A stretch of 64,000 bases of DNA from CAXBGS01 sp963975425. GTDB lineage: Bacteria > Planctomycetota > Planctomycetia > Pirellulales > Pirellulaceae. The stretch is from contig CAXBGS010000001.1 in NCBI GenBank assembly GCA_963975425.1, positions 744,001 to 808,000 on the forward strand, in the 5' to 3' direction. How positions within the stretch are numbered: the stretch's first letter is position 1; every line of letters starts with the position of its first letter. Position numbers and translations under genes: made by a program. Shown piece after piece: positions 54,398 through 63,399 of this stretch. A model generated the notes under the pieces. It made no database searches. It was not told the DNA's origin and saw only the letters and a program-made list of their open reading frames with translations.

Positions 54398-56158
54398 ATG
54401 TCTACTGCACTCAGTTCACCACCGAATCGCTCTGCCGCTGATCCGCTGATCATCCGATTGCTTCGGACGATGGACAGGATGGATCCAGAGCAACTGGAAG
54501 ATTTGATTTCGACTCCCAATCGCGACGAAGTTACCGTCGAAGAGTCGATCATTCGCGCTGGACTTGCCGATGAAGGACAAATCGCCCGCGCTTATGCCAA
54601 TCACTACTTGATGCCGGTCTTTGATCCGCCGCCGGACTCGCCGCCGCCGGTTGATCCGTCCATCGCCACCGTCTTGCCCAGCCGGCTGTGCCGCGACCAC
54701 TTGATAGCGCCGCTAAGCGACGACGGACGAACGATCGAAGTTGCGTTATTCGCGCCAGACTCGTTGTTGTTGGCCGATGAGATCAAGTTGCTGACCGGGC
54801 GTCAGATGAAACCGTTGTTCGCGCCATTGTCGGTGATCGAACGATTATTAAACGTGCTGTACGAAGAAGGTTCTTGGAGCGACGCGGTCGCGACCACCAC
54901 CGCCGCAAATTTCGAGGAAGTCGAAGACGGCGAAGAGTTCGACGAAGAAGACGCAGCGGAAGCCTGCGAAATCGTCCACTTGGACCAAGCTCCGCCGCCC
55001 GGACGCGACGGCCGCATCATCCGATACGTCAACAACGTCTTTGAACAAGCTTTGCAAACCGGCGCCAGTGATATTCACATCGAACCGTATGAGGACCTGT
55101 GCCGCGTACGTTTGCGCGTCGACGGCGTGCTGGCCGAAATTTCACCGCCCCCGATGCCACTGCTCAACGCCGTCATCAGCCGGTTGAAAGTGCTCAGCAA
55201 AATGGACATCGCCGAACGGCGATTACCTCAAGACGGCGCGATCGGACTGCGCAGTGGTGACCATCGCGTCGACATGCGGGTCAACACCTGCCCCACCGTC
55301 TATGGTGAAAAGGTCGTGATGCGGGTGCTGGACAAAAATGCGCTGCCGCACGACATGACCAAACTGGGGCTTAACGAACGTCAATTGCGAGACCTCTCCG
55401 AATCGATCCGCAGCCCACATGGATTGATGTTGGTCACCGGCCCGACCGGCAGCGGCAAAAGTACCACGCTGTACTCGTGCTTGAACTACTTGAACGATAA
55501 TGAAACCAATATTTGCACCGTCGAAGACCCGGTCGAATTCAAATTCGCCGGGATTAATCAAGTTCAAACGCAAGCGAAGGTTGGATTCACATTCGCTAGT
55601 GCACTGCGATCGTTTCTGCGACAAGACCCCGACGTCATCATGGTCGGCGAAGTTCGGGATGGTGAGACCGCAGAAATTTGCATGCGTGCCGCACTGACTG
55701 GCCACTTTGTCTTTTCCACGCTGCACACCAACGACGCACTGAGCAGTGTGGCGCGTTTGCAGGACATGGGGATTGAACCTTTCTTGCTGGCCAGCACGAT
55801 CCGGTTGCTTGTCGCACAACGACTCGTTCGGCGACTTTGCGATGAATGCAAAGAACCGTACCAAATGGATGCTGGACTTGCCAAACGATTCGGTATCGAC
55901 CCCGACGCGCCAGTATTCCGTGCAAAAGGTTGCTCGCGATGTCGAGAAACCGGATACCGCGGTCGTCTCGCCGTTTTCGAAATCATTCGCATCAACGCTC
56001 GACTGCGAGAGATGATCCAGGCCGGCGATACAACCGAAGCGATGAAGCGCGCGGCTTCGGCCGACGGCATGATGCTATTGGGACAAAGCGCTGCGGCCAA
56101 AGTTCAATCCGGCGAAACCAGCCTGGAAGAAGCCCTTAGCCTGTGCGCCGACCAATAA
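54398..56158 (+). CDS. GspE/PilB-type secretion ATPase
   Basis: A 586-residue ATPase that drives pseudopilus assembly. The N-terminal GspE/MshEN-type domain (TVEESIIRAGLADEGQIARAYANHY) is followed by an acidic linker. Walker A GPTGSGKST lies near residues 348-356, the Walker B/Asp-box region is DPDVIMVGEVRDGETAE, and the His box is TGHFVFSTLHTNDAL. The zinc-binding Cys pairs CDEC and CSRC are near the C-terminus (about 485-530). No PilT-like second ATPase is nearby, which fits secretion better than retractile pili. Confidence 0.93.
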   Translation: MSTALSSPPNRSAADPLIIRLLRTMDRMDPEQLEDLISTPNRDEVTVEESIIRAGLADEGQIARAYANHYLMPVFDPPPDSPPPVDPSIATVLPSRLCRDHLIAPLSDDGRTIEVALFAPDSLLLADEIKLLTGRQMKPLFAPLSVIERLLNVLYEEGSWSDAVATTTAANFEEVEDGEEFDEEDAAEACEIVHLDQAPPPGRDGRIIRYVNNVFEQALQTGASDIHIEPYEDLCRVRLRVDGVLAEISPPPMPLLNAVISRLKVLSKMDIAERRLPQDGAIGLRSGDHRVDMRVNTCPTVYGEKVVMRVLDKNALPHDMTKLGLNERQLRDLSESIRSPHGLMLVTGPTGSGKSTTLYSCLNYLNDNETNICTVEDPVEFKFAGINQVQTQAKVGFTFASALRSFLRQDPDVIMVGEVRDGETAEICMRAALTGHFVFSTLHTNDALSSVARLQDMGIEPFLLASTIRLLVAQRLVRRLCDECKEPYQMDAGLAKRFGIDPDAPVFRAKGCSRCRETGYRGRLAVFEIIRINARLREMIQAGDTTEAMKRAASADGMMLLGQSAAAKVQSGETSLEEALSLCADQ

Positions 56159-56209
56159 ATTCCTTTCCCCCGAACCCAATTCCAATTCACTTCCAACGAT
56201 CGCCCCGTC

Positions 56210-57307
56210 ATGTCTCTTGATTCATGGTTCCTCAGTCGCGCCCGCGTTGCCAGCAAACGGCACCGACGGGTGACGCTGGACGACAAGATGACTTTCTTTC
56301 AGCAGTTCGGTTCGCTACTAGCGTCCGGAACACCGATGCTGCGTGCGCTAAAGATTGCATCGGAACAAAGTCAAAGTACGACGCTGCGGGAAAGGCTGGA
56401 AGAGGCTGGTGAACGAGTCGCATCGGGCGGCAGCCTGCATAGTTCAATCGAAGAGTCTTGCGGCACGCTGTTCCCAAAGCACTGGGTTGCAATGATCGCA
56501 ACGGGCGAGGCAACGGGAAAACTGGACGAAGTCCTTTGCGACCTGAACCGCCAAATTCGCGAGGCAGCAGAGACGCGCAGCAAATTTGTCGGCGCGATGA
56601 TTTATCCCTGTGTTCTTGTCCTGGTCGCTTTGCTGGTCGTCGGCGTGATGCTGACGTTCGTCGTACCGACGTTTAGCGGCATGTTCGAAGACATGGGCGC
56701 CGAATTGCCTGAAATCACAATCTTTGTGATGAATGCCAGCGAAGTGTTGTCGGCCAATGGCGTTTATCTGCTGGGCGGACTGGCGGTCGCGATCTTCTTT
56801 ATCCGCCGATGGCTGCGAACCGATGCCGGGATGCGACGGACAATCAGCGTGATGGTCGCCATCCCCGTCGTCGGCGATTTGGTTATTCAATCATCGATGT
56901 ATCGCTTTGCGTCAAACCTGTCGCTCTTGCTGCGCAGCGGCGTGCCGATGCTCGAGACGATGAACACTGTCGCGGACGTCTTCAAGGGCCAGCCGCCGTA
57001 TCGTGACGCAATCGTCAATGCCCGGAACCGGATGGCCGCCGGTCGTTCGCTGGCCGACGGGCTGGCCGAATCAGGATTGTTCACATCGATGATGATCAAC
57101 GCAGTTCGCGTGGGCGAGGAATCGGCACAGTTGGGCGTCGTGATGGAAGAACTGGCGCCGTATTACCGAGACAAAACACAAGCGTTCATGAGCCGTGTCA
57201 CGAAACTGGCCGAACCCGCCATCATCATGGTCATGGGCGGGGTGATCAGTGTCGTGATGCTGGCGATCTATATCCCAATGTTCGAAATGGCGGGAAACGT
57301 GAAATGA
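56210..57307 (+). CDS. GspF/PilC-type inner-membrane platform protein
   Basis: 365 residues with two repeated GspF domains (FFQQFGSLLASGTPMLRALKIA and FASNLSLLLRSGVPMLETMNTV) and three membrane helices, as expected for the platform protein that couples the ATPase to pseudopilin assembly. Its stop overlaps the next start (ATGA). Confidence 0.92.
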   Translation: MSLDSWFLSRARVASKRHRRVTLDDKMTFFQQFGSLLASGTPMLRALKIASEQSQSTTLRERLEEAGERVASGGSLHSSIEESCGTLFPKHWVAMIATGEATGKLDEVLCDLNRQIREAAETRSKFVGAMIYPCVLVLVALLVVGVMLTFVVPTFSGMFEDMGAELPEITIFVMNASEVLSANGVYLLGGLAVAIFFIRRWLRTDAGMRRTISVMVAIPVVGDLVIQSSMYRFASNLSLLLRSGVPMLETMNTVADVFKGQPPYRDAIVNARNRMAAGRSLADGLAESGLFTSMMINAVRVGEESAQLGVVMEELAPYYRDKTQAFMSRVTKLAEPAIIMVMGGVISVVMLAIYIPMFEMAGNVK

Positions 57308-57789
57308 TCGCCGCAAAGGACCGACGACCGATGCGCCGCGGGTTTTCCTTGATCGAAGTCGTTGTGACGATGACGATTCTGGGTGTCCTGTTGTCGTTCA
57401 CCGCACCCAGCGTGTTACGAACGCTGGAACAATCCCATGCCGACTTGGCCGGCGCAGGTCTGCGAATGATTCATTCGGCACAACGATTCTATTGGCTCGA
57501 AAACCGAGTCTACGCTGACAATTTGCAGCTGCTGATTGACGAAGATTTAATCGACCAGCAACTCAACACGGGCATGACGCGGTACGAGTTCGCGATCACG
57601 GCCGCGGACGCCGATGGATTTACCTCGGTCGCGCGGCGCCGATTACTGGATGATCTCGGCAACTCGATTTACAACGGCGCATGGCAAGGCACCTATACGA
57701 TCGACGAAAGCGGCAACATCACAGGCACCGTTGACGGCCCAGCCAGCACGTTCACCGGCAACACACCTCAGTTGACGCCGGCGTTCTAA
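57304..57789 (+). CDS. GspG-like pseudopilin
   Basis: 161 residues with the prepilin signal RRGFSLIEVVVTMTILGVLLSF, Glu at +5. It is shorter in the C-terminal head than classic GspG and has no obvious calcium loop. It sits at the start of a run of four pseudopilin-like genes, each overlapping or close to the next. Confidence 0.88.
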   Translation: MIAAKDRRPMRRGFSLIEVVVTMTILGVLLSFTAPSVLRTLEQSHADLAGAGLRMIHSAQRFYWLENRVYADNLQLLIDEDLIDQQLNTGMTRYEFAITAADADGFTSVARRRLLDDLGNSIYNGAWQGTYTIDESGNITGTVDGPASTFTGNTPQLTPAF

Positions 57790-57856
57790 GCGCCGGCCCG
57801 CCACGTGATCGCTGGCCCCCATGTCACCAACGCACCGACTCGTATCGCACCACCTC

Positions 57857-58657
57857 ATGTCGAACCACCCAGCCGATTCGATCCGCCCGACGCCACGGCG
57901 CGGTGCATCCTATTTGGAAGTCCAGGTGGCGATGGCGCTCATGTCACTCGGCGCGGCCGGTTTGTATTCGATTTCGGTCGTACAAACGAGACAAACGAGC
58001 CGGGTTGCGAATATTTTGCCGGCCAATGAAGTCGCCGCGCTGAACCGCACGGTCGACCCGTGGGAAAGAAAACTTGGCGTCTACGCGGAAATCGAAGCCG
58101 CCGTCGTCCCCGATGCGCCGGCACAACCCGACGTGGCTGTCGAATCCATCGTGGACGACACTGACTTCAGCAGCATCAGCCATCATCAGGGGCCCGCCGA
58201 CGCATATGGCTGGACTTCATGGAGCCACACATCGGCATACAACAACAGTGGGTACTACCATCGGTCGACGGGAAATTTGGGTTCATATTTTGAGTTTAAC
58301 TTGACCGGCCTGACCCCTGGTGAATACGAAGTCTATACGACCTATCCGACGTTTAGTGTTCTGGGCACCGCGATCATCCACGAGATTCGCGATGGCGGGA
58401 CGGTCGTTGCGACAAAGTCTGTCGATCAAACGACCACCCCATCGCATCTCGATCATGCCGGCCGAATGTGGGAAAAGCTTGGATTCGTACAAATTGACAG
58501 CGGTACGTTAAGCGTTCGCATTCAGGACGGCCCCGGCGGAGTTGACTATGTCCTCGCCGACGCGATCCTTGTTCGCTCTCGCCGTTCGCTGGAGGTTGTC
58601 TCGATCGCCGAAACCGCAGGCGGCGGTGTGACGGCCACGTTGCAGGTGGCCCCATGA
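57857..58657 (+). CDS. Pseudopilin fused to a golvesin-type C-terminal domain
   Basis: 266 residues from the ATG at 57857 (an upstream ATG at 57821 is an alternative). A prepilin signal RRGASYLEVQVAMALMSLGAAG has Ala instead of Phe at +1 but keeps Glu at +5. After a linker, residues about 90-245 match the golvesin/Xly carbohydrate-binding-type domain: IVDDTDFSSIS, GPADAYGWTSW, SGYYHRSTGNLGSYFEFNLTGL, GEYEVYTTYPT, the VDQ motif and MWEKLGF, ending with VLADAILV. The combination suggests a minor pseudopilin (GspI/H position) carrying a binding head at the pseudopilus tip. Confidence 0.82.
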   Translation: MSNHPADSIRPTPRRGASYLEVQVAMALMSLGAAGLYSISVVQTRQTSRVANILPANEVAALNRTVDPWERKLGVYAEIEAAVVPDAPAQPDVAVESIVDDTDFSSISHHQGPADAYGWTSWSHTSAYNNSGYYHRSTGNLGSYFEFNLTGLTPGEYEVYTTYPTFSVLGTAIIHEIRDGGTVVATKSVDQTTTPSHLDHAGRMWEKLGFVQIDSGTLSVRIQDGPGGVDYVLADAILVRSRRSLEVVSIAETAGGGVTATLQVAP

Positions 58658-59241
58658 GTCGATCTACAGAATCCACGATCCCATCGGCCAAAAATGGTGC
58701 GCCGAACAATCGCCAAGACAATCGCCAAGCCAGTCGCCGCGGGTTTAGTTTGCTGGAAGTCACCATCGGTTCCTTGCTTGCGGCGATGTTGGCGGTGATG
58801 GCATCGGGCGTTGCATTCGACATCAGTCGGCACTTTGCCGCAAACATCGCCGAAACTCAAGTTTCGAGCGAAGCAAGGCTGGCGGTTGAATCGCTGCGCC
58901 GCGACTTTGGCGGATGCTGCCCGGACGCGATTTTGGGCGACCGGTCGCAGTGGCGATTGGTCGGCCGGATGATCCCGACCACAAGAGAAATTCGACTTTG
59001 CTATGACGCCGACCGGGACGCGACCGCGGATTGGATCGCACCGGATCGCGTGATCACCTACTCGCTGGCCGGTGACAGACTGGTCCGATCCGACGCGATC
59101 AGCGGTGTCGATTTCACGGTGGCCCGCTATGTGGATGATATCGACATTGTTGCCGATGCAGGCGAAATCACGTTCGCCATCGACTTTCAGATCGGAAATT
59201 TTGCGCAGAGCTACACTTTTGTCACCCGGGATGTGCAATGA
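58654..59241 (+). CDS. GspJ-like minor pseudopilin
   Basis: 195 residues. The prepilin signal is RRGFSLLEVTIGSLLAAMLAVMAS with Glu at +5, preceded by a long polar leader of about 30 residues. The head domain includes AVESLRRDFGG and VITYSLAGDRLVR, in the manner of GspJ. The ATG overlaps the previous stop (ATGA), and its own stop overlaps the next gene. Confidence 0.82.
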   Translation: MSRSTESTIPSAKNGAPNNRQDNRQASRRGFSLLEVTIGSLLAAMLAVMASGVAFDISRHFAANIAETQVSSEARLAVESLRRDFGGCCPDAILGDRSQWRLVGRMIPTTREIRLCYDADRDATADWIAPDRVITYSLAGDRLVRSDAISGVDFTVARYVDDIDIVADAGEITFAIDFQIGNFAQSYTFVTRDVQ

Positions 59242-59609
59242 AACTCATGCCACCGGCCGCCAAAAAACGTCAAGGCTATGCACTGTTGATCGTCATGATC
59301 GTTGTCATGACCACAACGGCGCTTGCCGCGGCGCATCAACGCCATCTCAACACGAAACTACGCCTCGAACAAGCTCGAGTACGCAGCGAGATCATCTCGC
59401 GCGGCCCCAGAAAGGTGCTCGCCAAAGCTGTGGACTTGCTGGAAACCGGTGACGCGCCGGCACCGGTCGACTATCAGTACTCACATACGAGCGGCAGCCT
59501 CACCAGGCTCTACCGAGTCAGCTATCGCTCCGCTGGCAACACCTGGACTGTCACCGCTGAACCTGACCCCACGGCAGGCACCCTTGCGGACTTGCCGACA
59601 AGCTTTTGA
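59238..59609 (+). CDS. GspK/PilX-like pseudopilin
   Basis: 123 residues with a prepilin-type start KRQGYALLIVMIVVMTTTALAAA that lacks the Glu at +5 (Ile instead), as in GspK and PilX-like minor pilins. The head is far shorter than classic GspK. It is the last gene of the operon. After it a gap of 74 bases leads to the converging methyltransferase gene. Confidence 0.75.
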   Translation: MKLMPPAAKKRQGYALLIVMIVVMTTTALAAAHQRHLNTKLRLEQARVRSEIISRGPRKVLAKAVDLLETGDAPAPVDYQYSHTSGSLTRLYRVSYRSAGNTWTVTAEPDPTAGTLADLPTSF

Positions 59610-59683
59610 CGTGAAGCCAACGGTGGTCCCTCAATCTCACGCAGGATCAACAACCAGTTACGTCGGAGCGATCACTGGGATCG

Positions 59684-60520
59684 CTATGATTCGGGAACCC
59701 ACAGTGCGCTTTTGGCGGGCGATTGTTTCTGTGAGTGAGATTCCCGGCGGCGCGCCTTGATGCGAACGTAGGGCGCAATGAAATTCGCTCGCCCGGCAAA
59801 GCTTCCAATCGGTGCGTCCTGCTTGGCGTGCAAGGGTTCGGTCAAGTCTTCGACAACAAACCCGGCGCGGCACATGCCTCCGATCAGTTGTTCCCAGCGA
59901 TGCAGAAATTCGATCGCCCCGGTTTCGCGCAGTCGTCGCCCCACAGTACTGTTGCTTCGATTCGATGGAATGGGCTGATCGCGATAATAGCGATGTTCGA
60001 TGTGATAGTTTCCTTCGCGGCCAGGATCGACGCCTGCCTGCAGACTGACCGGCTGTTTGTGCTGGCTGATGTACAAGCCGCCGCCACGCAAGACGCGCGC
60101 GACTTCTGCAAAGACGGGCCGCACGTCCGGGATGTAACAAGTACTGACGGGCTGAACAACGATATCGAACTCGTCGTTTTGCAGCATCGACAAGTTTTCC
60201 ATCGACGTTTCGATCAGTCGCAGCGAAAGGCCACGCTGGGCTGCGACTTGGCGATCCAGTTCCAACATGGCGCCGCTCAGATCCACGACGGTCACGTCAG
60301 CGCCGGCGGCGCAGTACAGCGAACTTTGCCGGCCGCCCCCTGCCGCGAGGCAAAGCACACGCTTGCCGGCGATCGAGTCGCCAAGCCATCCGGCAGCATC
60401 CACGCGGCGTAGCGGATCGACCAGTTCGTCGTCTTTGGCCGGTCGGCAAAGCGGATCATCTTGGGCAGCCATCGAATCGTAGACTCGACGATTTACCCTC
60501 AAAATTTCGTCGTGATTCAT
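59684..60520 (-). CDS. SAM-dependent methyltransferase
   Basis: 278 residues from the ATG at 60520 (MNHDEILRVNRRVYD). SAM-binding motif I is CLAAGGGRQSSL near 57-68, motif II/III is VTVVDLSGAML, and motif IV is DIVVQPVSTCYIPD. A possible C-terminal region (RIKARRRES onward) is basic. It has the class I Methyltransf_11 fold. The substrate is unknown. A gap of 255 bases separates it from the divergent anti-sigma-like gene. Confidence 0.85.
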   Translation of the reverse strand: MNHDEILRVNRRVYDSMAAQDDPLCRPAKDDELVDPLRRVDAAGWLGDSIAGKRVLCLAAGGGRQSSLYCAAGADVTVVDLSGAMLELDRQVAAQRGLSLRLIETSMENLSMLQNDEFDIVVQPVSTCYIPDVRPVFAEVARVLRGGGLYISQHKQPVSLQAGVDPGREGNYHIEHRYYRDQPIPSNRSNSTVGRRLRETGAIEFLHRWEQLIGGMCRAGFVVEDLTEPLHAKQDAPIGSFAGRANFIAPYVRIKARRRESHSQKQSPAKSALWVPES

Positions 60521-60775
60521 TGGATCGCCGGGACCGGGGCTCGATAAAGATGGCGTGACAGGGGGGCTAATCGCGGAAAAAAAGCGAGTTTTAACGGTTT
60601 TCATGAGTTCGAATGCGGGTTCTTGCCTAGTTTCTAGCCCCTGATTTGGAACTTTGCACGTCGGCTTGCCGTCGAATCGTTATCACTTCAGTGGTGATGG
60701 GCAGCCCGGATGCTGCCGATGACAGGTATCATGCCCCCCTGCAATCTTGCCCCGGTGGCAACACGGTTAGGAAAT

Positions 60776-62077
60776 ATGTCACTCTCACGAGACACAATCG
60801 AACAACTGCTCAGCGGCTACATGGATGAAGCCCTTAGCAACGACGAACGCGCCCAAGTTGAGGAATTGCTCCGTAGCAACCCCGACGTGGCCGGCGAACT
60901 CGAAGCACTGCGACGGCAGCGTGAATCGCTGCAAGCGATCGCGAGAGTCGATCGCTCGGTTCGCTTGGACGCGGGATTCGCTGACCGCGTGCTCGATGCC
61001 GCCGTCCAGCGTGGCCGCGCCGAAGGATTGAGCGAAGATCATCCGGTCATCCGTTTGGCCGAACAACCGAGCGCCCCCTCACGTGCCAGATCGGATTCAC
61101 GGTCCCGCGCCATTCGCGTCGCCAGCATCGTCGCTGCGCTCGCTGCGTCCATCGCGCTCGCCGTCACCATGCTGAAGCCAGAAACGCCTGGCGAGGAAGA
61201 CATTCGATCGATTGCGAATCTGCAAACCGATACAAAAACGATCGATCCGGCGCCGTCGGAAATGGAAACCGCAGTCGCTGCGAATGAGGCAAACGAATCC
61301 TCATCGTCGCTGAACACGACCGAGGGTATGGAAGAGCAAAACAGCATCGTCCAAGACGCCCTTACCATCGCCGCAAACGATTCGGTTGACAAACGCCAAA
61401 CACCCAGCATCGAAACGCTGGCCGCGAACGAAAAAACATCTGGCGAAAACACAGACTCACCTGGCTCACGAGAACCCGGCCCACAAAATGTCGCACGTGA
61501 GCGAACCGCGCAACCCATGTCGCCTCGCATCGCGGCGGCACCGCAGCGCCAAGTTGGTGCGGTGATGGTGCTGGAGATCGCTCAGACGGAATCGGGCCGA
61601 ATGTCGCGAGCGGTGCGAAACGCACTCAAAGCGTCTGCGATCGAGATACAAAACGAAAAACTGACGGCCGATGACATTGTCGGCGTGCTCGGCAACGGTG
61701 ATCAAGACGATGAATCGTTGGGCAGCGCTTCGATACTGTATCTGGAAGGATCTGCGAAACAACTTGATCGATTCATCTTGACCCTGTGCAGTGACCAGCA
61801 GGGCATTGACTCGGTCCGATTCGGCTTGGCTTCCGAGTTACCGATCTTGAATTTGCTGCGACAGTTAAAACGTCCCATCGATCCTAAAACGGTTCGGCAC
61901 TCGGCAAGCTGGTCCGTACAAGCCGGGTCGCAAGAAGCATCACGACTGTTGACCGGCGCGTTGGTCGATCGCACGATGGCACCGTTGGACGCGAGTGTCG
62001 CTTCTCTTGGCATGATCGGCGGATCGAAAACCGATGGTCCTGACGTGATGAGTGAACTGTTTGTCGTCGTCAGGTAG
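60776..62077 (+). CDS. Anti-sigma-factor-like membrane protein without zinc motif
   Basis: 433 residues from the ATG at 60776. The N-terminal 35 or so residues (IEQLLSGYMDEALSNDERAQVEELLRSNPDV) match the ZAS-type anti-sigma start but lack the His-x3-Cys-x2-Cys zinc motif. One membrane helix (VASIVAALAASIALAVTML, about residues 118-136) follows a basic stretch, then a low-complexity Ser/Glu/Asn region and a C-terminal domain with VMVLEIAQTESG. No sigma-factor gene lies within the window next to it. Confidence 0.7.
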   Translation: MSLSRDTIEQLLSGYMDEALSNDERAQVEELLRSNPDVAGELEALRRQRESLQAIARVDRSVRLDAGFADRVLDAAVQRGRAEGLSEDHPVIRLAEQPSAPSRARSDSRSRAIRVASIVAALAASIALAVTMLKPETPGEEDIRSIANLQTDTKTIDPAPSEMETAVAANEANESSSSLNTTEGMEEQNSIVQDALTIAANDSVDKRQTPSIETLAANEKTSGENTDSPGSREPGPQNVARERTAQPMSPRIAAAPQRQVGAVMVLEIAQTESGRMSRAVRNALKASAIEIQNEKLTADDIVGVLGNGDQDDESLGSASILYLEGSAKQLDRFILTLCSDQQGIDSVRFGLASELPILNLLRQLKRPIDPKTVRHSASWSVQAGSQEASRLLTGALVDRTMAPLDASVASLGMIGGSKTDGPDVMSELFVVVR

Positions 62078-62164
62078 TCGCAAACCTGGGAACGCAGACG
62101 GAAGACTTTTCAGGGCACGTTGCATCGACCCTGCAAAGCACCTGGCGTGCGTCAAGCGAGCGGG

Positions 62165-63304
62165 TTAGCCCAGTTGTTTGACGCCCAGTTCGGCGGCCCA
62201 GGTAGAATCAAAGCTTCCTAATCGCTCGGCTTTCGTGACTCGACTGAGCGAGAACCCGAGGCCCAGCACGCGATCGATCAACGGCCGCAATCGATACTCG
62301 GCCAATTCACGCAAATACTTCGAATCGATTGCTTTGGTTTGCGTTGCTGTCGCCGCCTGATAGCCATCGTGCCCTGACGTGGCTTGTTCCGCTTCCTCGA
62401 TCACGGCTTCGCACCATGTGTCGATGGCGACGGCCGATGCGCCCAGGGCGATCAGCTTCACTACGTCGTCGGCTTTGACGTCGCCGGGGACGATCCATAG
62501 CGGCATGTCCGGTCGCCCGGCGTGGTTCATTTCTTGCCGGGCATGCTGAACCAGTTTCGCCAGGCTTAGCCCGTCGAGTTGCATCTTGGACATCAGCAAG
62601 ATGATGCCGTCAGGATTGGTGGCCAAGAGTCGTGGAAGGTCCTCATCCAGCCGATAAGGCTCGAAGGACACAAAAACGGCCGCAGCGGGCGACAAGATGC
62701 GTAACTGTTCCAGCTTGCGTTGCACATGCTTGATCGAAATCACATCCGGCGGGAACGTTGCCGCAGGAACCCAGCCGCCGCCGGCAAGCGGTTCGCCCGA
62801 AGGCGTCGCTTCCCATCGTCGAATTTGATTCGGTGAAAAAGCAAATCGCCCGGATCGGTCACGGGCGATAGCCAATCGCAGGTCAATCACTGCGGCATGA
62901 TCAAAGTCACTCGCGGTCAACCCGTAACGTTCCGGCCGATAGGGAACAATGCGAGGAAACGGCTCTTGCGGCAACGAGTCGTTCAATTCCTCATCCTTGG
63001 AATCCTCTGTACTGACATCGACGCCGCCACCGTGAAAAACGGGGCAACGGTCCGGTGGCGCCAACTCGCTGCGCATTGCCGTGACCAGTGTGTTCAGTCG
63101 TCCCACCGCGACGGCCAGCGAATCGGCCTGCTCAATTGGCATTTCGCACCAATTCGGGTCGTGCCAAAACAGCGGCGACGTGACGGTTTTTGCTGAACCG
63201 TCGGCACGAGACACTTGCATCTGCAGCGCCTGATCGGCAACCCCTGTCCAAGGCGTGTTGATGGGCGGAGGCAAGAACAATAGTGGTGCGAGTCGGTCTG
63301 TCAT
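62165..63304 (-). CDS. Divergent glutamate-synthase FMN-domain-like protein (GlxD/MgsC-type)
   Basis: 379 residues. The C-terminal half resembles the FMN-binding TIM barrel of glutamate synthase: FPPDVISIKHVQRKLEQL (compare the HHDIYSIEDLAQLI region), NPDGIILL, and VPGDVKADDVVKLIALGASAVAID. The GGTGA-type FMN phosphate motif reads SKMQLDG, and the 3Fe-4S Cys set is absent. It lies 95 bases downstream of a GXGXG-domain gene, which in split glutamate-synthase-like enzymes (GlxC, MgsB) is the partner subunit. The N-terminal half is not recognised. Confidence 0.6.
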   Translation of the reverse strand: MTDRLAPLLFLPPPINTPWTGVADQALQMQVSRADGSAKTVTSPLFWHDPNWCEMPIEQADSLAVAVGRLNTLVTAMRSELAPPDRCPVFHGGGVDVSTEDSKDEELNDSLPQEPFPRIVPYRPERYGLTASDFDHAAVIDLRLAIARDRSGRFAFSPNQIRRWEATPSGEPLAGGGWVPAATFPPDVISIKHVQRKLEQLRILSPAAAVFVSFEPYRLDEDLPRLLATNPDGIILLMSKMQLDGLSLAKLVQHARQEMNHAGRPDMPLWIVPGDVKADDVVKLIALGASAVAIDTWCEAVIEEAEQATSGHDGYQAATATQTKAIDSKYLRELAEYRLRPLIDRVLGLGFSLSRVTKAERLGSFDSTWAAELGVKQLG

Positions 63305-63399
63305 TTTTATGCCGCGTGAGTTCTTTCTCTATCGAATCGAAAACATCCTGCGCTGAAACGTTGACGTCGCTGTCAGCACTGGAAATTCGGAAGCCGGTC

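Noticed and set aside
51133..59609. Retractile type IV pilus
   Set aside because: No PilT-like retraction ATPase and no pilus-specific adhesin. The set of minor pseudopilins (including GspK-like without Glu5) is closer to a type II secretion system.
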